DNA of 64,000 bases, taken from Ralstonia pickettii (GTDB lineage: Bacteria > Pseudomonadota > Gammaproteobacteria > Burkholderiales > Burkholderiaceae). This document shows positions 39,196 to 50,667 of the stretch, piece after piece. The first letter of the stretch is position 1, and every line of letters starts with the position of its first letter. The notes below the pieces were generated by a model. The model was given only the letters and a program-made list of their open reading frames with translations. It was not told the origin of the DNA and ran no database searches. Location: positions 1 through 64,000 of the forward strand of contig NZ_MCGB01000069.1 in assembly GCF_001699815.1 (NCBI RefSeq), written 5' to 3'. The translations under genes and the position numbers were made by a program.

Positions 39196-39897
39196 ATGTC
39201 GCTCCTGCATCAAGCCCGTTTCTTCATCACCGTCAATCATCTGCGTGATTTACCGGCGACCGCCGTGCCGGAAGTCGCGTTTGCGGGCCGCTCCAACGCA
39301 GGCAAGTCCACTGCGATCAACATCCTGTGCAATCAGAAGCGGCTGGCTTTCTCCAGTAAGACGCCCGGCCGGACGCAGCACATCAACTATTTCTCGGTGA
39401 TGCCCGCCAAGGCGGAAGACCCGCTCGGCTTCTTGGTCGACCTGCCCGGTTACGGCTATGCCGAAGCGCCTGGCGAGACCAAGTCGCACTGGGTCCATCT
39501 GCTGGGCGACTACGTCAAGGCGCGCCAGCAACTCGCCGGCCTGGTCATCATGATGGATGCGCGTCGTCCATTCACCGACCTCGATTGTCAGATGGTCGAG
39601 TGGTTCCTGCCGACGGGCAAGCCGATCCACGTGCTGCTCACGAAGGCGGACAAGCTGACCAACAACGACGCCTCGCGCGCGCTCATGGCGGCACGCAAGG
39701 TGCTGGCCGACTACCGCGCGCAGATCGACGGCGATGTATCGCTGACGGTGCAGTTGTTCTCCAGCCTGAAACGTCGCGGCATCGAAGAGGCGCAGCGAAT
39801 TGTCGCAGGTTGGCTGTGCCTGCCCGAGGCGCTGGAAGCGGAGCCGCAAGCCGAGCCGGCAAAAAAAACCCCGTCGCCAAACGCGCAACGGGGGTAA
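39196..39897 (+). CDS. engB: Ribosome biogenesis GTPase EngB (YihA/YsxC)
   Basis: EngB is an essential GTPase in large-subunit assembly. The 233-residue protein has G1 [14 protein letters not shown], the G2-side [13 protein letters not shown]3 [14 protein letters not shown] and G4 LLTKADKLT, in the usual order. The C-terminal tail is Lys/Pro-rich. It is monocistronic and precedes hemB on the same strand. Confidence 0.96.
   Translation: MSLLHQARFFITVNHLRDLPATAVPEVAFAGRSNAGKSTAINILCNQKRLAFSSKTPGRTQHINYFSVMPAKAEDPLGFLVDLPGYGYAEAPGETKSHWVHLLGDYVKARQQLAGLVIMMDARRPFTDLDCQMVEWFLPTGKPIHVLLTKADKLTNNDASRALMAARKVLADYRAQIDGDVSLTVQLFSSLKRRGIEEAQRIVAGWLCLPEALEAEPQAEPAKKTPSPNAQRG
39861..39897 (-). terminator. 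Terminator-like hairpin on the antisense strand at the end of engB
   Basis: A CCCCGT / ACGGGG stem over a 13-base loop lies within the last codons of engB. The T run (eight bases) lies on the minus-strand side, so the signal would stop antisense transcription rather than engB. Confidence 0.45.
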
Positions 39898-41043
<1,146 letters not shown>

Positions 41044-42861
41044 TCAGGCCGTCGGCTTGGCTGCCTGCGTCGTGCCGATCGTGCGACGCAGGCTTTCCAG
41101 AAACGTGTCGGCGCGCTCATAGCCGACCACACGAGCTTTCAGTTCGCGACCCTGCGCATCGAAGAAGATCGTGCCGGGCGGGCCGAACAAGCCGAAGCGC
41201 TTGAGCAGTACTTGGTCATCCGCACTGTTGGCAGTCACGTCAGCCTGCAGCAGCACCACATCGGCAAGCGCCTTGCGCACCCGCGTATCGGTAAAGGTCA
41301 GGCGCTCCATTTCCTTGCAGCTCACACACCAGTCGGCGTAGAAATCGAGCATCACCGCACGGCCCGACGCGCTCGCGTTGCGCACTTCGGCATCGAGTTC
41401 AGCGATGCTCTTCACCCGCTTGAATGTCACCCCGTGTGCCTCAGCTTGCGCGGATGCGCCCGCCGATGCGCGAATCAGTCCGGACAGCGGCTGTAGCGGA
41501 TCGCGACCGCCGGCGGCGACTCCGACCAGTTGCGCTGCGCCAGCCAGCGCGAGCACCACACCCGCGACCTTGCCCAAGCGCTGCACGTTGCCGGCGCCGT
41601 CGGGCAACGAATCGAATGTCCGCAGAAACACGGCCGCACCGATCAGCAAGCCACCCCACGCAATCATCACTGCCCACGCCGGCAACACCGGCTGCACGAT
41701 CCACAGCGCCACAGCCAGCAGGATGAAACCGAACACCGCCTTGGTGACGATCAACCAATGGCCCGCGCGCGGCAGCAGGTTGCCCGCGCCTACACCCACG
41801 AGCACGAGCGGTACCCCCATGCCGATCGACATCGCAAACAACGCCATACCGCCGATCGCGGCGTTGCCGGTCTGCGCGATATAGGCCAGCGCGCCCGCCA
41901 ACGCCGGCGTCACACACGGCGACACTATCAACGCCGAAAGCGCGCCCATCACGACCGCGCCAACAATCTCGCCGCCGCCATGCTTGCTGGAGGCTTTTGT
42001 CAGGTGATCGCGCCAAGCTGCCGGCAACTGCAGTTCATACAGCCCGAACATCGACAGCGACAGCGCTACCATCAATACGGCAAACGCGCCCAGCACCCAG
42101 GCGTTCTGCAGCGCGGCTTGCAGGCCCTGCCCGGCTAAGCCGGCTGCCACCCCTACGGCGGTATAGACGAAGGCCATCCCGAGCACGTAGGCCACCGACA
42201 CGATCGCTGCGCGCGAACGCGTCGCGTGCTCGCCGACCACGATCGCCGACAGGATCGGCAGCATCGGGAGCACACACGGCGTGAAGGTAAGCAACAGACC
42301 GAGCCCAAAGAACAACGCCGCAATCGCGCCAAGGTTGCCGCTACCCAGCGTGCTGGCGATGCGGCCGAGTGCGTCGCCACCGCCGGCGGAAGGCGCCGCC
42401 GGGGAAGCCGCTGCGGGTTCCACATGGAACCGGCTCTTCATCGGCGGATAACACAGGCCTTGATCCGCGCACCCCTGCGACGTGACGATCAGCGTGAATG
42501 GCGCCGTCGCGTTCCGCGCCTTCACATGGAATGCGATTTCATGGCGATAGGTTTCGACATCCTTGTTGAACGTCTCGTCGAATTTGACCTTGCCTGCCGG
42601 CATGTCGAGGAGTGCGAGTGCGACAGCTGCCGGATCCGCCGCCACCGCGAAGCGCTCACGGTACATGTAGTAGCCATCAGCAATCGCGAACTTGACTTCG
42701 ACGGTCTGGCCGTCGACCTGCGTGGCGGAGAAGCGGAACGCCTGCTCGGGTGGCAGGAAATCGTCAGCAGCATGTGCAGGCATGCACAGCGTCGCCACCG
42801 CGACCAGCAGCATCGCCAACTGCATCACACGCCGCACGGACACGAACGAAGAGAAGGTCAT
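41044..42861 (-). CDS. dsbD: Thiol:disulfide interchange protein DsbD
   Basis: DsbD carries reducing power from cytoplasmic thioredoxin to the periplasm, feeding DsbC and cytochrome c maturation. The 605-residue precursor has a signal peptide (cleavage near CMPAHA) and an N-terminal alpha domain with SQGCADQGLCYPPMK. The eight-helix beta domain carries paired Cys in FTPCVLPMLPI and VSPCVTPALAGA, and the thioredoxin-like gamma domain carries ADWCVSCKEME. I chose the ATG at 42861; the frame extends to a TTG. It ends one base from the hemB stop. Confidence 0.96.
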   Translation of the reverse strand: MTFSSFVSVRRVMQLAMLLVAVATLCMPAHAADDFLPPEQAFRFSATQVDGQTVEVKFAIADGYYMYRERFAVAADPAAVALALLDMPAGKVKFDETFNKDVETYRHEIAFHVKARNATAPFTLIVTSQGCADQGLCYPPMKSRFHVEPAAASPAAPSAGGGDALGRIASTLGSGNLGAIAALFFGLGLLLTFTPCVLPMLPILSAIVVGEHATRSRAAIVSVAYVLGMAFVYTAVGVAAGLAGQGLQAALQNAWVLGAFAVLMVALSLSMFGLYELQLPAAWRDHLTKASSKHGGGEIVGAVVMGALSALIVSPCVTPALAGALAYIAQTGNAAIGGMALFAMSIGMGVPLVLVGVGAGNLLPRAGHWLIVTKAVFGFILLAVALWIVQPVLPAWAVMIAWGGLLIGAAVFLRTFDSLPDGAGNVQRLGKVAGVVLALAGAAQLVGVAAGGRDPLQPLSGLIRASAGASAQAEAHGVTFKRVKSIAELDAEVRNASASGRAVMLDFYADWCVSCKEMERLTFTDTRVRKALADVVLLQADVTANSADDQVLLKRFGLFGPPGTIFFDAQGRELKARVVGYERADTFLESLRRTIGTTQAAKPTA

Positions 42862-42879
42862 ATCAACGCCAAACAAACA

Positions 42880-43218
42880 TCAATTGGAAGACATGCGCGT
42901 TTCGTCGGCCACCCACGCAAGATACGCCGGCAACCCCGCAGCCACCGGCACAGCGATGATCTCGGGAACCTCGTACGGGTGCGCCTTCCGTAGCGCGACT
43001 TCCAACGCAGGGTAGGCTGCGCCCGTGGTCTTGATCAGCAGCGGGATCTCGGTGGCGTGCTCGATCGCGCCGTTCCACCAATACGTCGACGCGCAAGCCG
43101 GCAAGCGATTGACGCACGCCGCTGCGCGAGATTCCAGCACGGCCGTCGTCACGCGATCCGCGCTATCGGCGTCGGGTAGATTGGTCAGCACCAGCAGCAC
43201 TTCGGTTCCTGCAGACAT
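42880..43218 (-). CDS. cutA: Divalent-ion tolerance protein CutA
   Basis: CutA is a small trimeric cytoplasmic protein of the PII-like fold linked to copper tolerance. The 112-residue protein shows VLLVLTNLPDADSADRVTTA, AAACVNRLPACASTYWWNG and EIPLLIKTTGAAYPALEVAL, with the conserved HPYEVPEIIAVP. I chose the ATG of MSAGTEVLL at 43218; the long upstream extension of the frame overlaps the rplQ region and is spurious. It lies 18 bases before dsbD. Confidence 0.94.
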   Translation of the reverse strand: MSAGTEVLLVLTNLPDADSADRVTTAVLESRAAACVNRLPACASTYWWNGAIEHATEIPLLIKTTGAAYPALEVALRKAHPYEVPEIIAVPVAAGLPAYLAWVADETRMSSN

Positions 43219-43263
43219 AGATACTCCAGAAGCGCACGCCGATGGCAGACCACCGAAGCAGGC

Positions 43264-43293
43264 AACAAAAAAGCCAGGGTACGATCCTGGCTT
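43264..43293 (-). terminator. Rho-independent terminator at the end of the ribosomal superoperon
   Basis: AAGCCAGG and CCTGGCTT arms form an 8-bp stem, followed on the minus strand by TTTTGTTG. It lies about 80 bases beyond the rplQ stop. Confidence 0.88.
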
Positions 43294-43373
43294 CATTGTA
43301 ATGCGCGCGGCTGCACGCATTCTGGGGCTTGGCCAGCGCGACGCCATGTCGCACCGGCAAACCTGAGCTGACC

Positions 43374-43772
43374 TTACTCGGCAGCGCCGTCGACTTCCAC
43401 AGCCTCGGCAACTTCCGGACGGTCGAGCAGCTCCACCAGCGCCATCGGCGCATTGTCGCCCTGGCGGAAGCCGAACTTCAGGATGCGGGTGTAGCCGCCC
43501 GGACGGGTCGCGAAACGCGGACCCAGTTCGTTGAACAGCTTGGTAACCATGTCGCGGTCGCGCAGACGGGCGAATGCCAGACGGCGGTTGGCGACGGTGT
43601 CCTTCTTGGCCAGCGTGATCAGAGGCTCGACAACCTTGCGCAGTTCCTTGGCCTTCGGCACGGTGGTCTTGATCAGCTCGTGCTGCAGCAGCGAGTTGGA
43701 CATGTTGCGCAGCATCGCGAGACGGTGCGACGAAGTGCGGTTCAGTTTCCGCAAACCATGACGGTGACGCAT
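43374..43772 (-). CDS. rplQ: 50S ribosomal protein L17
   Basis: The 132-residue protein matches L17: [20 protein letters not shown] at the N-terminus, then [20 protein letters not shown]. The C-terminal tail after residue 110 is acidic and Ala-rich, which is common in betaproteobacteria. It is the last gene of the alpha operon, 154 bases after rpoA. Confidence 0.97.
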   Translation of the reverse strand: MRHRHGLRKLNRTSSHRLAMLRNMSNSLLQHELIKTTVPKAKELRKVVEPLITLAKKDTVANRRLAFARLRDRDMVTKLFNELGPRFATRPGGYTRILKFGFRQGDNAPMALVELLDRPEVAEAVEVDGAAE

Positions 43773-43926
43773 GATGATTCCTTCTTAAGAGTGTTTGACC
43801 AGCTCTTCTATCGCCGCCGCTCGTATAACGCTGCGTGGCGCGGGCCGGTAGTCTTACCAATAAGCCACCCAAACGGCGATGGCGGGAAAACCGGCCGATG
43901 CTCGCGCACCGGCCGACAATTGCAAC

Positions 43927-44907
43927 TTACTTCTCGAGACCTGCCGGCGGCCAGTTCTCGAGCTTCATGCCGAGCGTCAGGCCACGCGATGCGAGGACTT
44001 CCTTGATCTCGTTGAGCGACTTGCGCCCCAGGTTCGGGGTCTTGAGCAGTTCGTTCTCGGTGCGCTGGATGAGGTCGCCGATGTAATAGATGTTTTCAGC
44101 CTTCAGGCAGTTGGCCGAACGCACCGTCAGTTCCAAGTCGTCGACCGGGCGCAGCAGGATCGGATCGATCTGCGGCGCGCGGGCGGCGGCGGCCTCAGCG
44201 GCGCTTTCGGTACCTTCCAGGGCAGCGAACACCGACAGCTGATCAACCAGGATGCGAGCCGACTGGCGGATCGCTTCTTCCGGCGAGATCACGCCGTTGG
44301 TCTCGATGTTCATCACCAGCTTGTCGAGATCGGTACGCTGCTCCACACGCGCAGACTCAACCGCGTACGACACACGGCGCACCGGTGCGAACGAGGCGTC
44401 CAGCACGATGCGGCCGATGACCTTGCTGGACTCATCGCCGAACTTGCGCACATTGCCCGGCACATAGCCGCGGCCTTGCTCGACCTTCAACTGCAGATCC
44501 AGCTTGCCACCAGCCGACAGGTTGGCGATCACGTGGCCCGGATTGATGATCTCGACGTCGTGCGGAAGCTCGATATCAGCGGCGGTGACCACACCTTCGC
44601 CTTCCTTGCGCAGCGACACCGTCACTTCATCACGGTTGTGCAGCTTGAACACCACACCCTTCAGGTTCAGCAGCAGGTTGACAACGTCTTCCTGCACGCC
44701 ATCGATGGTGGAATATTCGTGGACGACCCCAGCGATCGTGACTTCGGTCGGGGCATAGCCGACCATCGACGACAGCAGCACGCGGCGCAGCGCGTTACCG
44801 AGCGTGTGGCCGTAGCCGCGCTCGAACGGTTCCATGACGACCTTCGCGTGATGATCGCCAAGCGGCTCAACCGCAATAATTTTGGGCTTCAGGAGTGCTG
44901 TTTGCAT
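43927..44907 (-). CDS. rpoA: RNA polymerase alpha subunit
   Basis: The 326-residue protein has the assembly domain ([20 protein letters not shown] near residue 35) and, after a linker with an Ala-rich stretch at about 230-250, the C-terminal domain with [20 protein letters not shown], whose Arg and Asn contact UP elements and activators. It lies 239 bases after rpsD, a gap with a strong hairpin. Confidence 0.98.
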
Positions 44908-45004
44908 TAGGTTGTCCTATTTCAATACCCTCGGCTCGTTACACCGATAAGGCTGACGGATTGGACTGGAAAGGTTCCATCGCGAACGTTGCGACGGAAG
45001 ACGC

Positions 45005-45031
45005 ACGTGCCGCAATCGATTTGCGGCACGT
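45005..45031 (-). promoter_or_regulatory. Strong 11-bp hairpin between rpsD and rpoA
   Basis: ACGTGCCGCAA and TTGCGGCACGT arms are perfectly complementary over a five-base loop. No T run follows on the minus strand (GCGTCTTCC), so it is not a classical terminator. It may be a processing or regulatory structure that uncouples rpoA from rpsD. Confidence 0.6.
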
Positions 45032-45146
45032 AACAATTCGGATTGGATCGACACCGAAGTGCTGCTGGCGCACGAACACAATGTCGTTGACGATGAGCGT
45101 CCCCAAAAAGGCACACGAGCCCGCACCTGCGGTACGGGCGTCGTCA

Positions 45147-45770
45147 TTAACGCGAATACAGTTCGACGATCAGGCTTTCGTTGATGTCGCCGGCGATATC
45201 TGCGCGATCCGGGGCTTGCTTGAAGGTGCCTTCCATCTTCTTGGCATCCACGGCAACCCAGATCGGGAAGCCGGACTGCTCAGCCAGCGTCAGCGACTCG
45301 GCAATACGCACTTGCTTCTTCGACTTTTCGCGGATGGCAATGACGTCGCCCGACTTGACCTGAGCCGACGGCACGTTCAGCGCTTGACCATTCACCAGGA
45401 TCGCCTTGTGCGACACCAGCTGACGCGCTTCCGCGCGGGTCGAGCCGAAGCCCATACGATAGACGACGTTGTCCAGGCGCGATTCCAGCAGTTGCAGCAA
45501 GGTTTCACCCGTGTTGCCCTTACGGCGATCGGCTTCAGCGAAGTAGCGGCGGAATTGACGCTCCAGCACACCGTAGATGCGCTTGACCTTCTGCTTTTCA
45601 CGCAGCTGGTTGCCGTAGTCGGACGTTCGGGCGCCGGAAGTGCGGCCGTGCTGACCAGGCTTGCTGTCCAGCTTGCATTTGTCGGCGAGCGAGCGGCGTG
45701 CGCTCTTGAGGAAAAGGTCAGTACCTTCGCGGCGAGACAGTTTCGCCTTGGGGCCGGTATAGCGTGCCAC
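45147..45770 (-). CDS. rpsD: 30S ribosomal protein S4
   Basis: The 207-residue protein matches S4: [20 protein letters not shown], the S4 RNA-binding domain with [20 protein letters not shown] and [20 protein letters not shown]. In E. coli S4 represses the alpha operon. Gaps of about 200 bases lie on both sides of rpsD, each with hairpins. Confidence 0.98.
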   Translation of the reverse strand: MARYTGPKAKLSRREGTDLFLKSARRSLADKCKLDSKPGQHGRTSGARTSDYGNQLREKQKVKRIYGVLERQFRRYFAEADRRKGNTGETLLQLLESRLDNVVYRMGFGSTRAEARQLVSHKAILVNGQALNVPSAQVKSGDVIAIREKSKKQVRIAESLTLAEQSGFPIWVAVDAKKMEGTFKQAPDRADIAGDINESLIVELYSR

Positions 45771-45854
45771 GTTGCGTTCCTTCGTTATCAGTCATCCGTG
45801 GCACACGGCCTCGGATGGTCCGCCTGCTCAGCCCTAACAACAGGACCGCAGCGA

Positions 45855-45957
45855 ACAGTGGGCTTATGAAAAGACGAAACCCGCCTTCCGGAAAACCCGG
45901 AAGACAGGCAGGCGGGCAAGTATAGCACCCGCAGACCGCCCCCGCCAGCAACTGGCG
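45855..45957 (-). promoter_or_regulatory. Hairpins between rpsK and rpsD
   Basis: Just past the rpsK stop is CGCCAG-TTG-CTGGCG (45943-45957). Further along the minus strand is a longer bipartite stem, an outer CCCGCC/GGCGGG with an inner CTTCCGG/CCGGAAG, followed by TTTCGTCTTTTC. The second resembles a leaky terminator. A TATACT hexamer lies between the two and could be a -10. Confidence 0.5.
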
Positions 45958-45973
45958 AGGGCGGCCGAATCAC

Positions 45974-46375
45974 TTAGATACGACGACGCTTCGGCGGACG
46001 GCAGCCGTTGTGGGGCACCGGCGTCACGTCTTCGATCAACTGGATCTTGATACCCAGGTTGTTCAGTGCGCGTACGGCCGATTCACGACCCGGGCCCGGG
46101 CCCTTGATGCGCACTTCCAGGTTCTTGATGCCTTGGTCCTGCGCCACGCGGCCAGCGCTCTCAGCGGCCACCTGGGCCGCGAACGGCGTCGACTTACGCG
46201 AGCCCTTGAAGCCTTGGCCACCCGACGTCGCCCACGACAGAGCATTGCCCTGACGGTCGGTGATCGTGATGATTGTGTTGTTGAACGACGCGTGAACGTG
46301 CGCGATGCCGTCGGCGACGTTCTTGCGAACCTTCTTGCGCGCGCGCTGGGCGGCGGTATTCGCTGCTTTTGCCAT
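45974..46375 (-). CDS. rpsK: 30S ribosomal protein S11
   Basis: The 133-residue protein matches S11: [20 protein letters not shown] and [20 protein letters not shown], ending in [12 protein letters not shown]11 is part of the platform of the small subunit. It lies 24 bases after rpsM. Confidence 0.98.
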   Translation of the reverse strand: MAKAANTAAQRARKKVRKNVADGIAHVHASFNNTIITITDRQGNALSWATSGGQGFKGSRKSTPFAAQVAAESAGRVAQDQGIKNLEVRIKGPGPGRESAVRALNNLGIKIQLIEDVTPVPHNGCRPPKRRRI

Positions 46376-46399
46376 AGTTCCTATCCTTTACCCGACGGA

Positions 46400-46765
46400 T
46401 TACTTCTTGAGCGCGACGCCGGCCTTACGCGGACCCTTACGGGTACGGGCATTGGTGCGGGTACGCTGACCACGCATCGGCAGGCCCTTGCGATGGCGCA
46501 CGCCACGGTAGCAGCCCAAATCCATCAGGCGCTTGATGTTCATCGTCGTTTCACGGCGCAGATCGCCTTCGACGAGGAACTTCTCGATTTCCTTACGCAG
46601 CGCGTCCTGGTCCGGATCCGTCAGGTCCTTGACCTTCTTGTCGGTCGGGATGCCAGTAGCCTCGCAAATCTTCTGAGCGCGCGAGCGGCCAATACCGTAG
46701 ATCGCCGTCAGGCCAATCACGGTATGTTTGTGGTTGGGGATGTTGACCCCTGCGATACGTGCCAT
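46400..46765 (-). CDS. rpsM: 30S ribosomal protein S13
   Basis: The 121-residue protein matches S13: [20 protein letters not shown], the helix-turn [16 protein letters not shown], then [20 protein letters not shown] and the basic tail. It contacts the P-site and bridges to the large subunit. It follows rpmJ by 21 bases. Confidence 0.98.
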
Positions 46766-46786
46766 TCGTCAATCCTCTTTGCGAAA

Positions 46787-46903
46787 TTAGCCTTGGCGCT
46801 GCTTATGACGCGGGTCCGACGAGCAGATCACACGCACCACGCCCTTGCGCTTGATGATTTTGCAGTTGCGGCAAATGCGCTTAACAGAAGCCAGCACTTT
46901 CAT
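46787..46903 (-). CDS. rpmJ: 50S ribosomal protein L36
   Basis: The 38-residue protein starts [20 protein letters not shown] and ends [15 protein letters not shown]. The CxxC, later Cys and His are the zinc-ribbon ligands, so this is the zinc-containing (C+) form. It lies between infA and rpsM. Confidence 0.96.
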   Translation of the reverse strand: MKVLASVKRICRNCKIIKRKGVVRVICSSDPRHKQRQG

Positions 46904-46933
46904 GATTTTCCTCTTCCTTCAATTCCAGTCCGC

Positions 46934-47152
46934 TCACTTCGCCCGGAATACGATGCGCGCGCGGGACAGATCATACGGGGTCAATTCGACCGTCACCTTG
47001 TCCCCGGGCAAGATGCGGATGTAATGCATACGCATCTTGCCGGAAATATGGCCTAACACTACGTGGCCGTTCTCTAGCTTGACGCGAAACGTTGCGTTGG
47101 GGAGGTTTTCCAGCACCTCGCCTTGCATCTGGATCACGTCATCTTTAGCCAT
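46934..47152 (-). CDS. infA: Translation initiation factor IF-1
   Basis: The 72-residue protein is the S1/OB-fold IF-1: [20 protein letters not shown], then [20 protein letters not shown] and [18 protein letters not shown]. It blocks the A site during initiation. In betaproteobacteria infA lies between secY and rpmJ, as here. Confidence 0.97.
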   Translation of the reverse strand: MAKDDVIQMQGEVLENLPNATFRVKLENGHVVLGHISGKMRMHYIRILPGDKVTVELTPYDLSRARIVFRAK

Positions 47153-47178
47153 GTCCTTTCAGGTTCGTGCGATCACTC

Positions 47179-48525
47179 CTAGCGGAGTGTCAGGTTTCCC
47201 TTGAAATTCGCCTTCTTCATCAAAGACTCGTACTGCTGAGACATCACGTAGGACTGCACTTGCGCCATGAAGTCCATCGTGACAACCACGATGATCAACA
47301 GGGACGTCCCACCGAAGTAGAACGGCACATTCCAGCGCAGCACCAAGAACTCCGGCAACAGACACACCAGCGTGATGTAGATCGCACCCGCCAGGGTCAG
47401 ACGCACCAGAATCTTGTCGATATACCGCGTGGTTTGCTCGCCCGGACGGATGCCCGGAATGAACGCCCCACTCTTCTTCAGGTTATCTGCCACTTCCCGG
47501 CTGTTATAAACCAGTGCGGTGTAGAAGAAACAGAAGAAGATGATCGCCGCCGCATACAGCAGGATGTAGACCGGCTGACCCGGCGACAGCGTTGCTGCCA
47601 AGTCCTTGACAACCCGTGCCACCGGATTCGTCGAGTTGCCAGCTGTAAACCAGCCCGCGATCGTGGCCGGGAACAGAATGATCGACGATGCAAAGATCGG
47701 CGGAATCACCCCGGCCATATTCAACTTCAGCGGCAGATGCGACGACTGTCCGCCATAAATCTTGTTACCAACCTGCCGCTTGGCGTAATTGACGAGGATC
47801 TTGCGCTGGCCGCGTTCGATGAACACGACCACAAACGTCACCGCACCAATAATCGCCACCACCAGGATCGCCGAGAAAATTCCCATCGAACCCGTACGCA
47901 CCAGCTCGAACAGCCCGCCAATCGCGTTGGGAAGGCCTGCAGCAATCCCGCCAAAAATGATGATCGAGATCCCGTTGCCCAGACCACGCTCGGTGATCTG
48001 CTCACCCAGCCACATCAGGAACATCGTGCCCGTCACCAGCGTGATCACCGCGGTGGCCCGGAACATCAGACCCGGATCCAGCACCAGACCGGGCTGCGCT
48101 TCCAGGGCTACTGCAATCCCTAGCGCCTGGAACGTCGCCAGGATGACCGTGCCGTAGCGCGTGTACTGCGTAATCTTGCGCTGGCCGGCCTGGCCTTCCT
48201 TCTTCAACGATTCCAGCTGCGGCAGCACGATCGTCAGCAGCTGCATGATGATCGACGCCGAGATGTACGGCATGATCCCCAACGCAAACACTGTGAAACG
48301 CGACAGCGCGCCGCCGGAGAACAGGTTAAACATCCCGAGGATGCCACCCGACTGCCGTTGGAAAAGCTGCGCCAGTTGATCCGGATCGATACCCGGCACA
48401 GGAATGTGCGCGCCGATCCGGTACACCAGCAATGCCAGCACCAGGAACACCAGCCGACGGCGAAGATCGCCGTACTTGGCCGTGTTCTTGGCCTGGGCCA
48501 TCACATTAGGTTTCGCCGTGGCCAA
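47179..48525 (-). CDS. secY: Protein translocase subunit SecY
   Basis: SecY is the ten-helix channel of the Sec translocon in the inner membrane. The 448-residue protein shows [18 protein letters not shown], the plug region [16 protein letters not shown] and later [20 protein letters not shown], with [10 protein letters not shown]-like [12 protein letters not shown]. The start at 48525 is TTG, with GGAG ten bases upstream. A GTG-ATG pair eight codons in is the alternative. It is the last protein gene of the spc block. Confidence 0.96.
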   Translation of the reverse strand: MATAKPNVMAQAKNTAKYGDLRRRLVFLVLALLVYRIGAHIPVPGIDPDQLAQLFQRQSGGILGMFNLFSGGALSRFTVFALGIMPYISASIIMQLLTIVLPQLESLKKEGQAGQRKITQYTRYGTVILATFQALGIAVALEAQPGLVLDPGLMFRATAVITLVTGTMFLMWLGEQITERGLGNGISIIIFGGIAAGLPNAIGGLFELVRTGSMGIFSAILVVAIIGAVTFVVVFIERGQRKILVNYAKRQVGNKIYGGQSSHLPLKLNMAGVIPPIFASSIILFPATIAGWFTAGNSTNPVARVVKDLAATLSPGQPVYILLYAAAIIFFCFFYTALVYNSREVADNLKKSGAFIPGIRPGEQTTRYIDKILVRLTLAGAIYITLVCLLPEFLVLRWNVPFYFGGTSLLIIVVVTMDFMAQVQSYVMSQQYESLMKKANFKGNLTLR

Positions 48526-48558
48526 ACGGATGCTCCGTCAGTGTGAAACAGCAGGCTA

Positions 48559-48990
48559 TTAGGCCAGCGAGCCACCGGCTGCTTCGATTGCAGCTTTCGC
48601 CCCAGCCGTCGCGCCGATACCCTTCAGAGTTACCTTCTTGTCGATCTCACCCGACAGGATCACCTTGGCGCTCTTGACCATCTCGCCAACGAGCCCGGCT
48701 TGCTTGAGGGACAGCAGATCGACTTCTTCGATCGGCAGCCCCGCCAAGTCGCCCAGACGCACTTCAGCGGTGAATTCCTTGGTCAGCGAGGTGAACCCAC
48801 GCTTGGGCAGACGACGATGCAGGGGCATCTGGCCGCCTTCAAAGCCGACCTTGTGGAAACCACCCGAACGCGACTTCTGCCCCTTGTGACCACGACCAGC
48901 CGTCTTGCCCAGGCCCGAGCCAATGCCGCGACCAACGCGGCGCTTGGCGTGCTTGGAGCCGGCTGCCGGCTTCAGGTTATTCAGTTGCAT
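48559..48990 (-). CDS. rplO: 50S ribosomal protein L15
   Basis: The 143-residue protein matches L15: [20 protein letters not shown], the Gly-rich [20 protein letters not shown], and [17 protein letters not shown]. It assembles late in the large subunit. It lies 33 bases before secY. Confidence 0.98.
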   Translation of the reverse strand: MQLNNLKPAAGSKHAKRRVGRGIGSGLGKTAGRGHKGQKSRSGGFHKVGFEGGQMPLHRRLPKRGFTSLTKEFTAEVRLGDLAGLPIEEVDLLSLKQAGLVGEMVKSAKVILSGEIDKKVTLKGIGATAGAKAAIEAAGGSLA

Positions 48991-49008
48991 GTTCTTCTCC
49001 GTCTTGCC

Positions 49009-49191
49009 TTAGCCGATGACCTTGACCAGGTAGGACACCTTGTTGATCATGCCGCGCACTGCGGGCGTGTCCTGCAATTCGGACACCGAGTTCATGCGGC
49101 GCAGGCCCAGGCCGCGCACCGTGGCGCGGTGGTCTTCGCGCGTACCGATCAGGCTGCGCACGAGTTGGACTTTCACGGTTTTCTGCGACAT
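49009..49191 (-). CDS. rpmD: 50S ribosomal protein L30
   Basis: The 60-residue protein matches L30: [20 protein letters not shown], then [21 protein letters not shown] chose the ATG of MSQKTVKV at 49191; the frame has three further codons upstream. Confidence 0.97.
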   Translation of the reverse strand: MSQKTVKVQLVRSLIGTREDHRATVRGLGLRRMNSVSELQDTPAVRGMINKVSYLVKVIG

Positions 49192-49213
49192 ATCGTTCAC
49201 CTATCCCTTCGGC

Positions 49214-49732
49214 TTAGCCGAGGATCTCTTCGACCGACTTGCCACGCTTGGCGGCAACTTCGGCCGGGGTGCTCATCTTGCGCAGGCCATCCAGCGTTGC
49301 GCGCACCATGTTGTAAGGATTGGTCGAACCGTGCGACTTGGTCACGATGTTCGTCACGCCCATCACTTCGAAGATAGCGCGCATCGGGCCGCCGGCGATC
49401 ACGCCGGTACCGTCCTTCGCGGGCATCATCTGCACCTTTGCGGCGCCATGCTTGCCAACCACTTCGTGCTGCAGCGTACCGTTCTTCAGCGGGACCTTGA
49501 CCATCTTGCGACGAGCCTCGTCCATTGCCTTCTGCACGGCTACGGGGACTTCCTTAGCCTTACCCTTGCCCATGCCGATACGGCCGTCGCCGTCGCCGAC
49601 CACAGTCAGAGCAGCGAAACCGAGAATCCGGCCGCCCTTGACCACCTTGGTCACACGGTTGACCGCGATCATCTTCTCGCGAAGACCGTCGTCGCGTTCG
49701 TCCCCTTGGACCTTAGGTTGAATTTTTGCCAT
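49214..49732 (-). CDS. rpsE: 30S ribosomal protein S5
   Basis: The 172-residue protein matches S5: [20 protein letters not shown], the spectinomycin-loop region [20 protein letters not shown], and [20 protein letters not shown]. Wild-type-looking loop residues are present, with no obvious resistance change. Confidence 0.98.
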
Positions 49733-49753
49733 GACGATATCCTCTATGCCGGC

Positions 49754-50110
49754 TTAGAACTTCAGGCCAGCTTCGCGTGCCGCGTCAGCCAGAGCCTTTA
49801 CGCGACCGTGATAACGGAAACCCGAGCGATCGAACGCCACGGCTTCGATGCCGGCAGCCTTCGCCTTCTCAGCGATACGCTTACCCACCAGGGTGGCAGC
49901 AGCGGTGTTGCCACCGTTGCCGTTCAGTTCCTTGCGGACTTCGGCTTCCGCCGTCGAGGCCGAAGCCAGGACCTTGGTGCCGTCTTCCGAGAAGACCTGC
50001 GCATAAATGTGCAGGTTCGTACGGTGCACAGCCAGACGGGCGACGCTCAGTTCCGCAATTTTCAGGCGGGTCTGACGTGCACGGCGCAGACGCGAGTCAT
50101 TTTTGTTCAT
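49754..50110 (-). CDS. rplR: 50S ribosomal protein L18
   Basis: The 118-residue protein matches L18, a 5S rRNA binder: [40 protein letters not shown] and [21 protein letters not shown] chose the ATG at 50110; an upstream in-frame ATG would add three residues. Confidence 0.97.
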   Translation of the reverse strand: MNKNDSRLRRARQTRLKIAELSVARLAVHRTNLHIYAQVFSEDGTKVLASASTAEAEVRKELNGNGGNTAAATLVGKRIAEKAKAAGIEAVAFDRSGFRYHGRVKALADAAREAGLKF

Positions 50111-50121
50111 GATGTGCACCC

Positions 50122-50655
50122 TTACTTCTTCTTGGTTTCCTTCAGGATCACACGCTCGTCGGCGTAGCGCACACCCTTGCCCTTGTAGGGCTCAGGCGGA
50201 CGATAACCACGCACTTCAGCGGCGACCTGACCAACTTTTTGCTTGTCCGAACCCTTGATGATGATCTCGGTCTGCGTCGGCGTTTCCGCCTTCACGCCTT
50301 CCGGCATCTCATGGATCACGTCGTGCGAGAAACCGAGCTGCAGCTTCAGGGCGGTGCCCTGAACCGATGCACGATAACCCACGCCGACCAGGTTCAGCTT
50401 GCGCTCGAAGCCCGTCGTCACACCCTTGACCATGTTGGCGGTCAGGGCGCGCATCGTGCCTTGCAACGCATTGGCTTCACGCGACTCATCTGCCGGCGCG
50501 AACGTGATCGTGCCGTTGTCGGTGTTGACCTTGACCAGCGAGTGGATCGGCTGCGTCAGCGTGCCCAACGGGCCCTTGACGGTCAGCAGACCACCAGCGA
50601 AATTGACTTCTGCGCCCTTGGGCAGCGCGATGGGGGCCTTACCTACGCGAGACAT
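50122..50655 (-). CDS. rplF: 50S ribosomal protein L6
   Basis: The 177-residue protein matches L6 with its two homologous domains: [20 protein letters not shown] and the later [20 protein letters not shown]. It lies near the sarcin-ricin loop and the EF-G/EF-Tu binding area. Confidence 0.98.
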   Translation of the reverse strand: MSRVGKAPIALPKGAEVNFAGGLLTVKGPLGTLTQPIHSLVKVNTDNGTITFAPADESREANALQGTMRALTANMVKGVTTGFERKLNLVGVGYRASVQGTALKLQLGFSHDVIHEMPEGVKAETPTQTEIIIKGSDKQKVGQVAAEVRGYRPPEPYKGKGVRYADERVILKETKKK

Positions 50656-50667
50656 GGTTCCCCTCCC

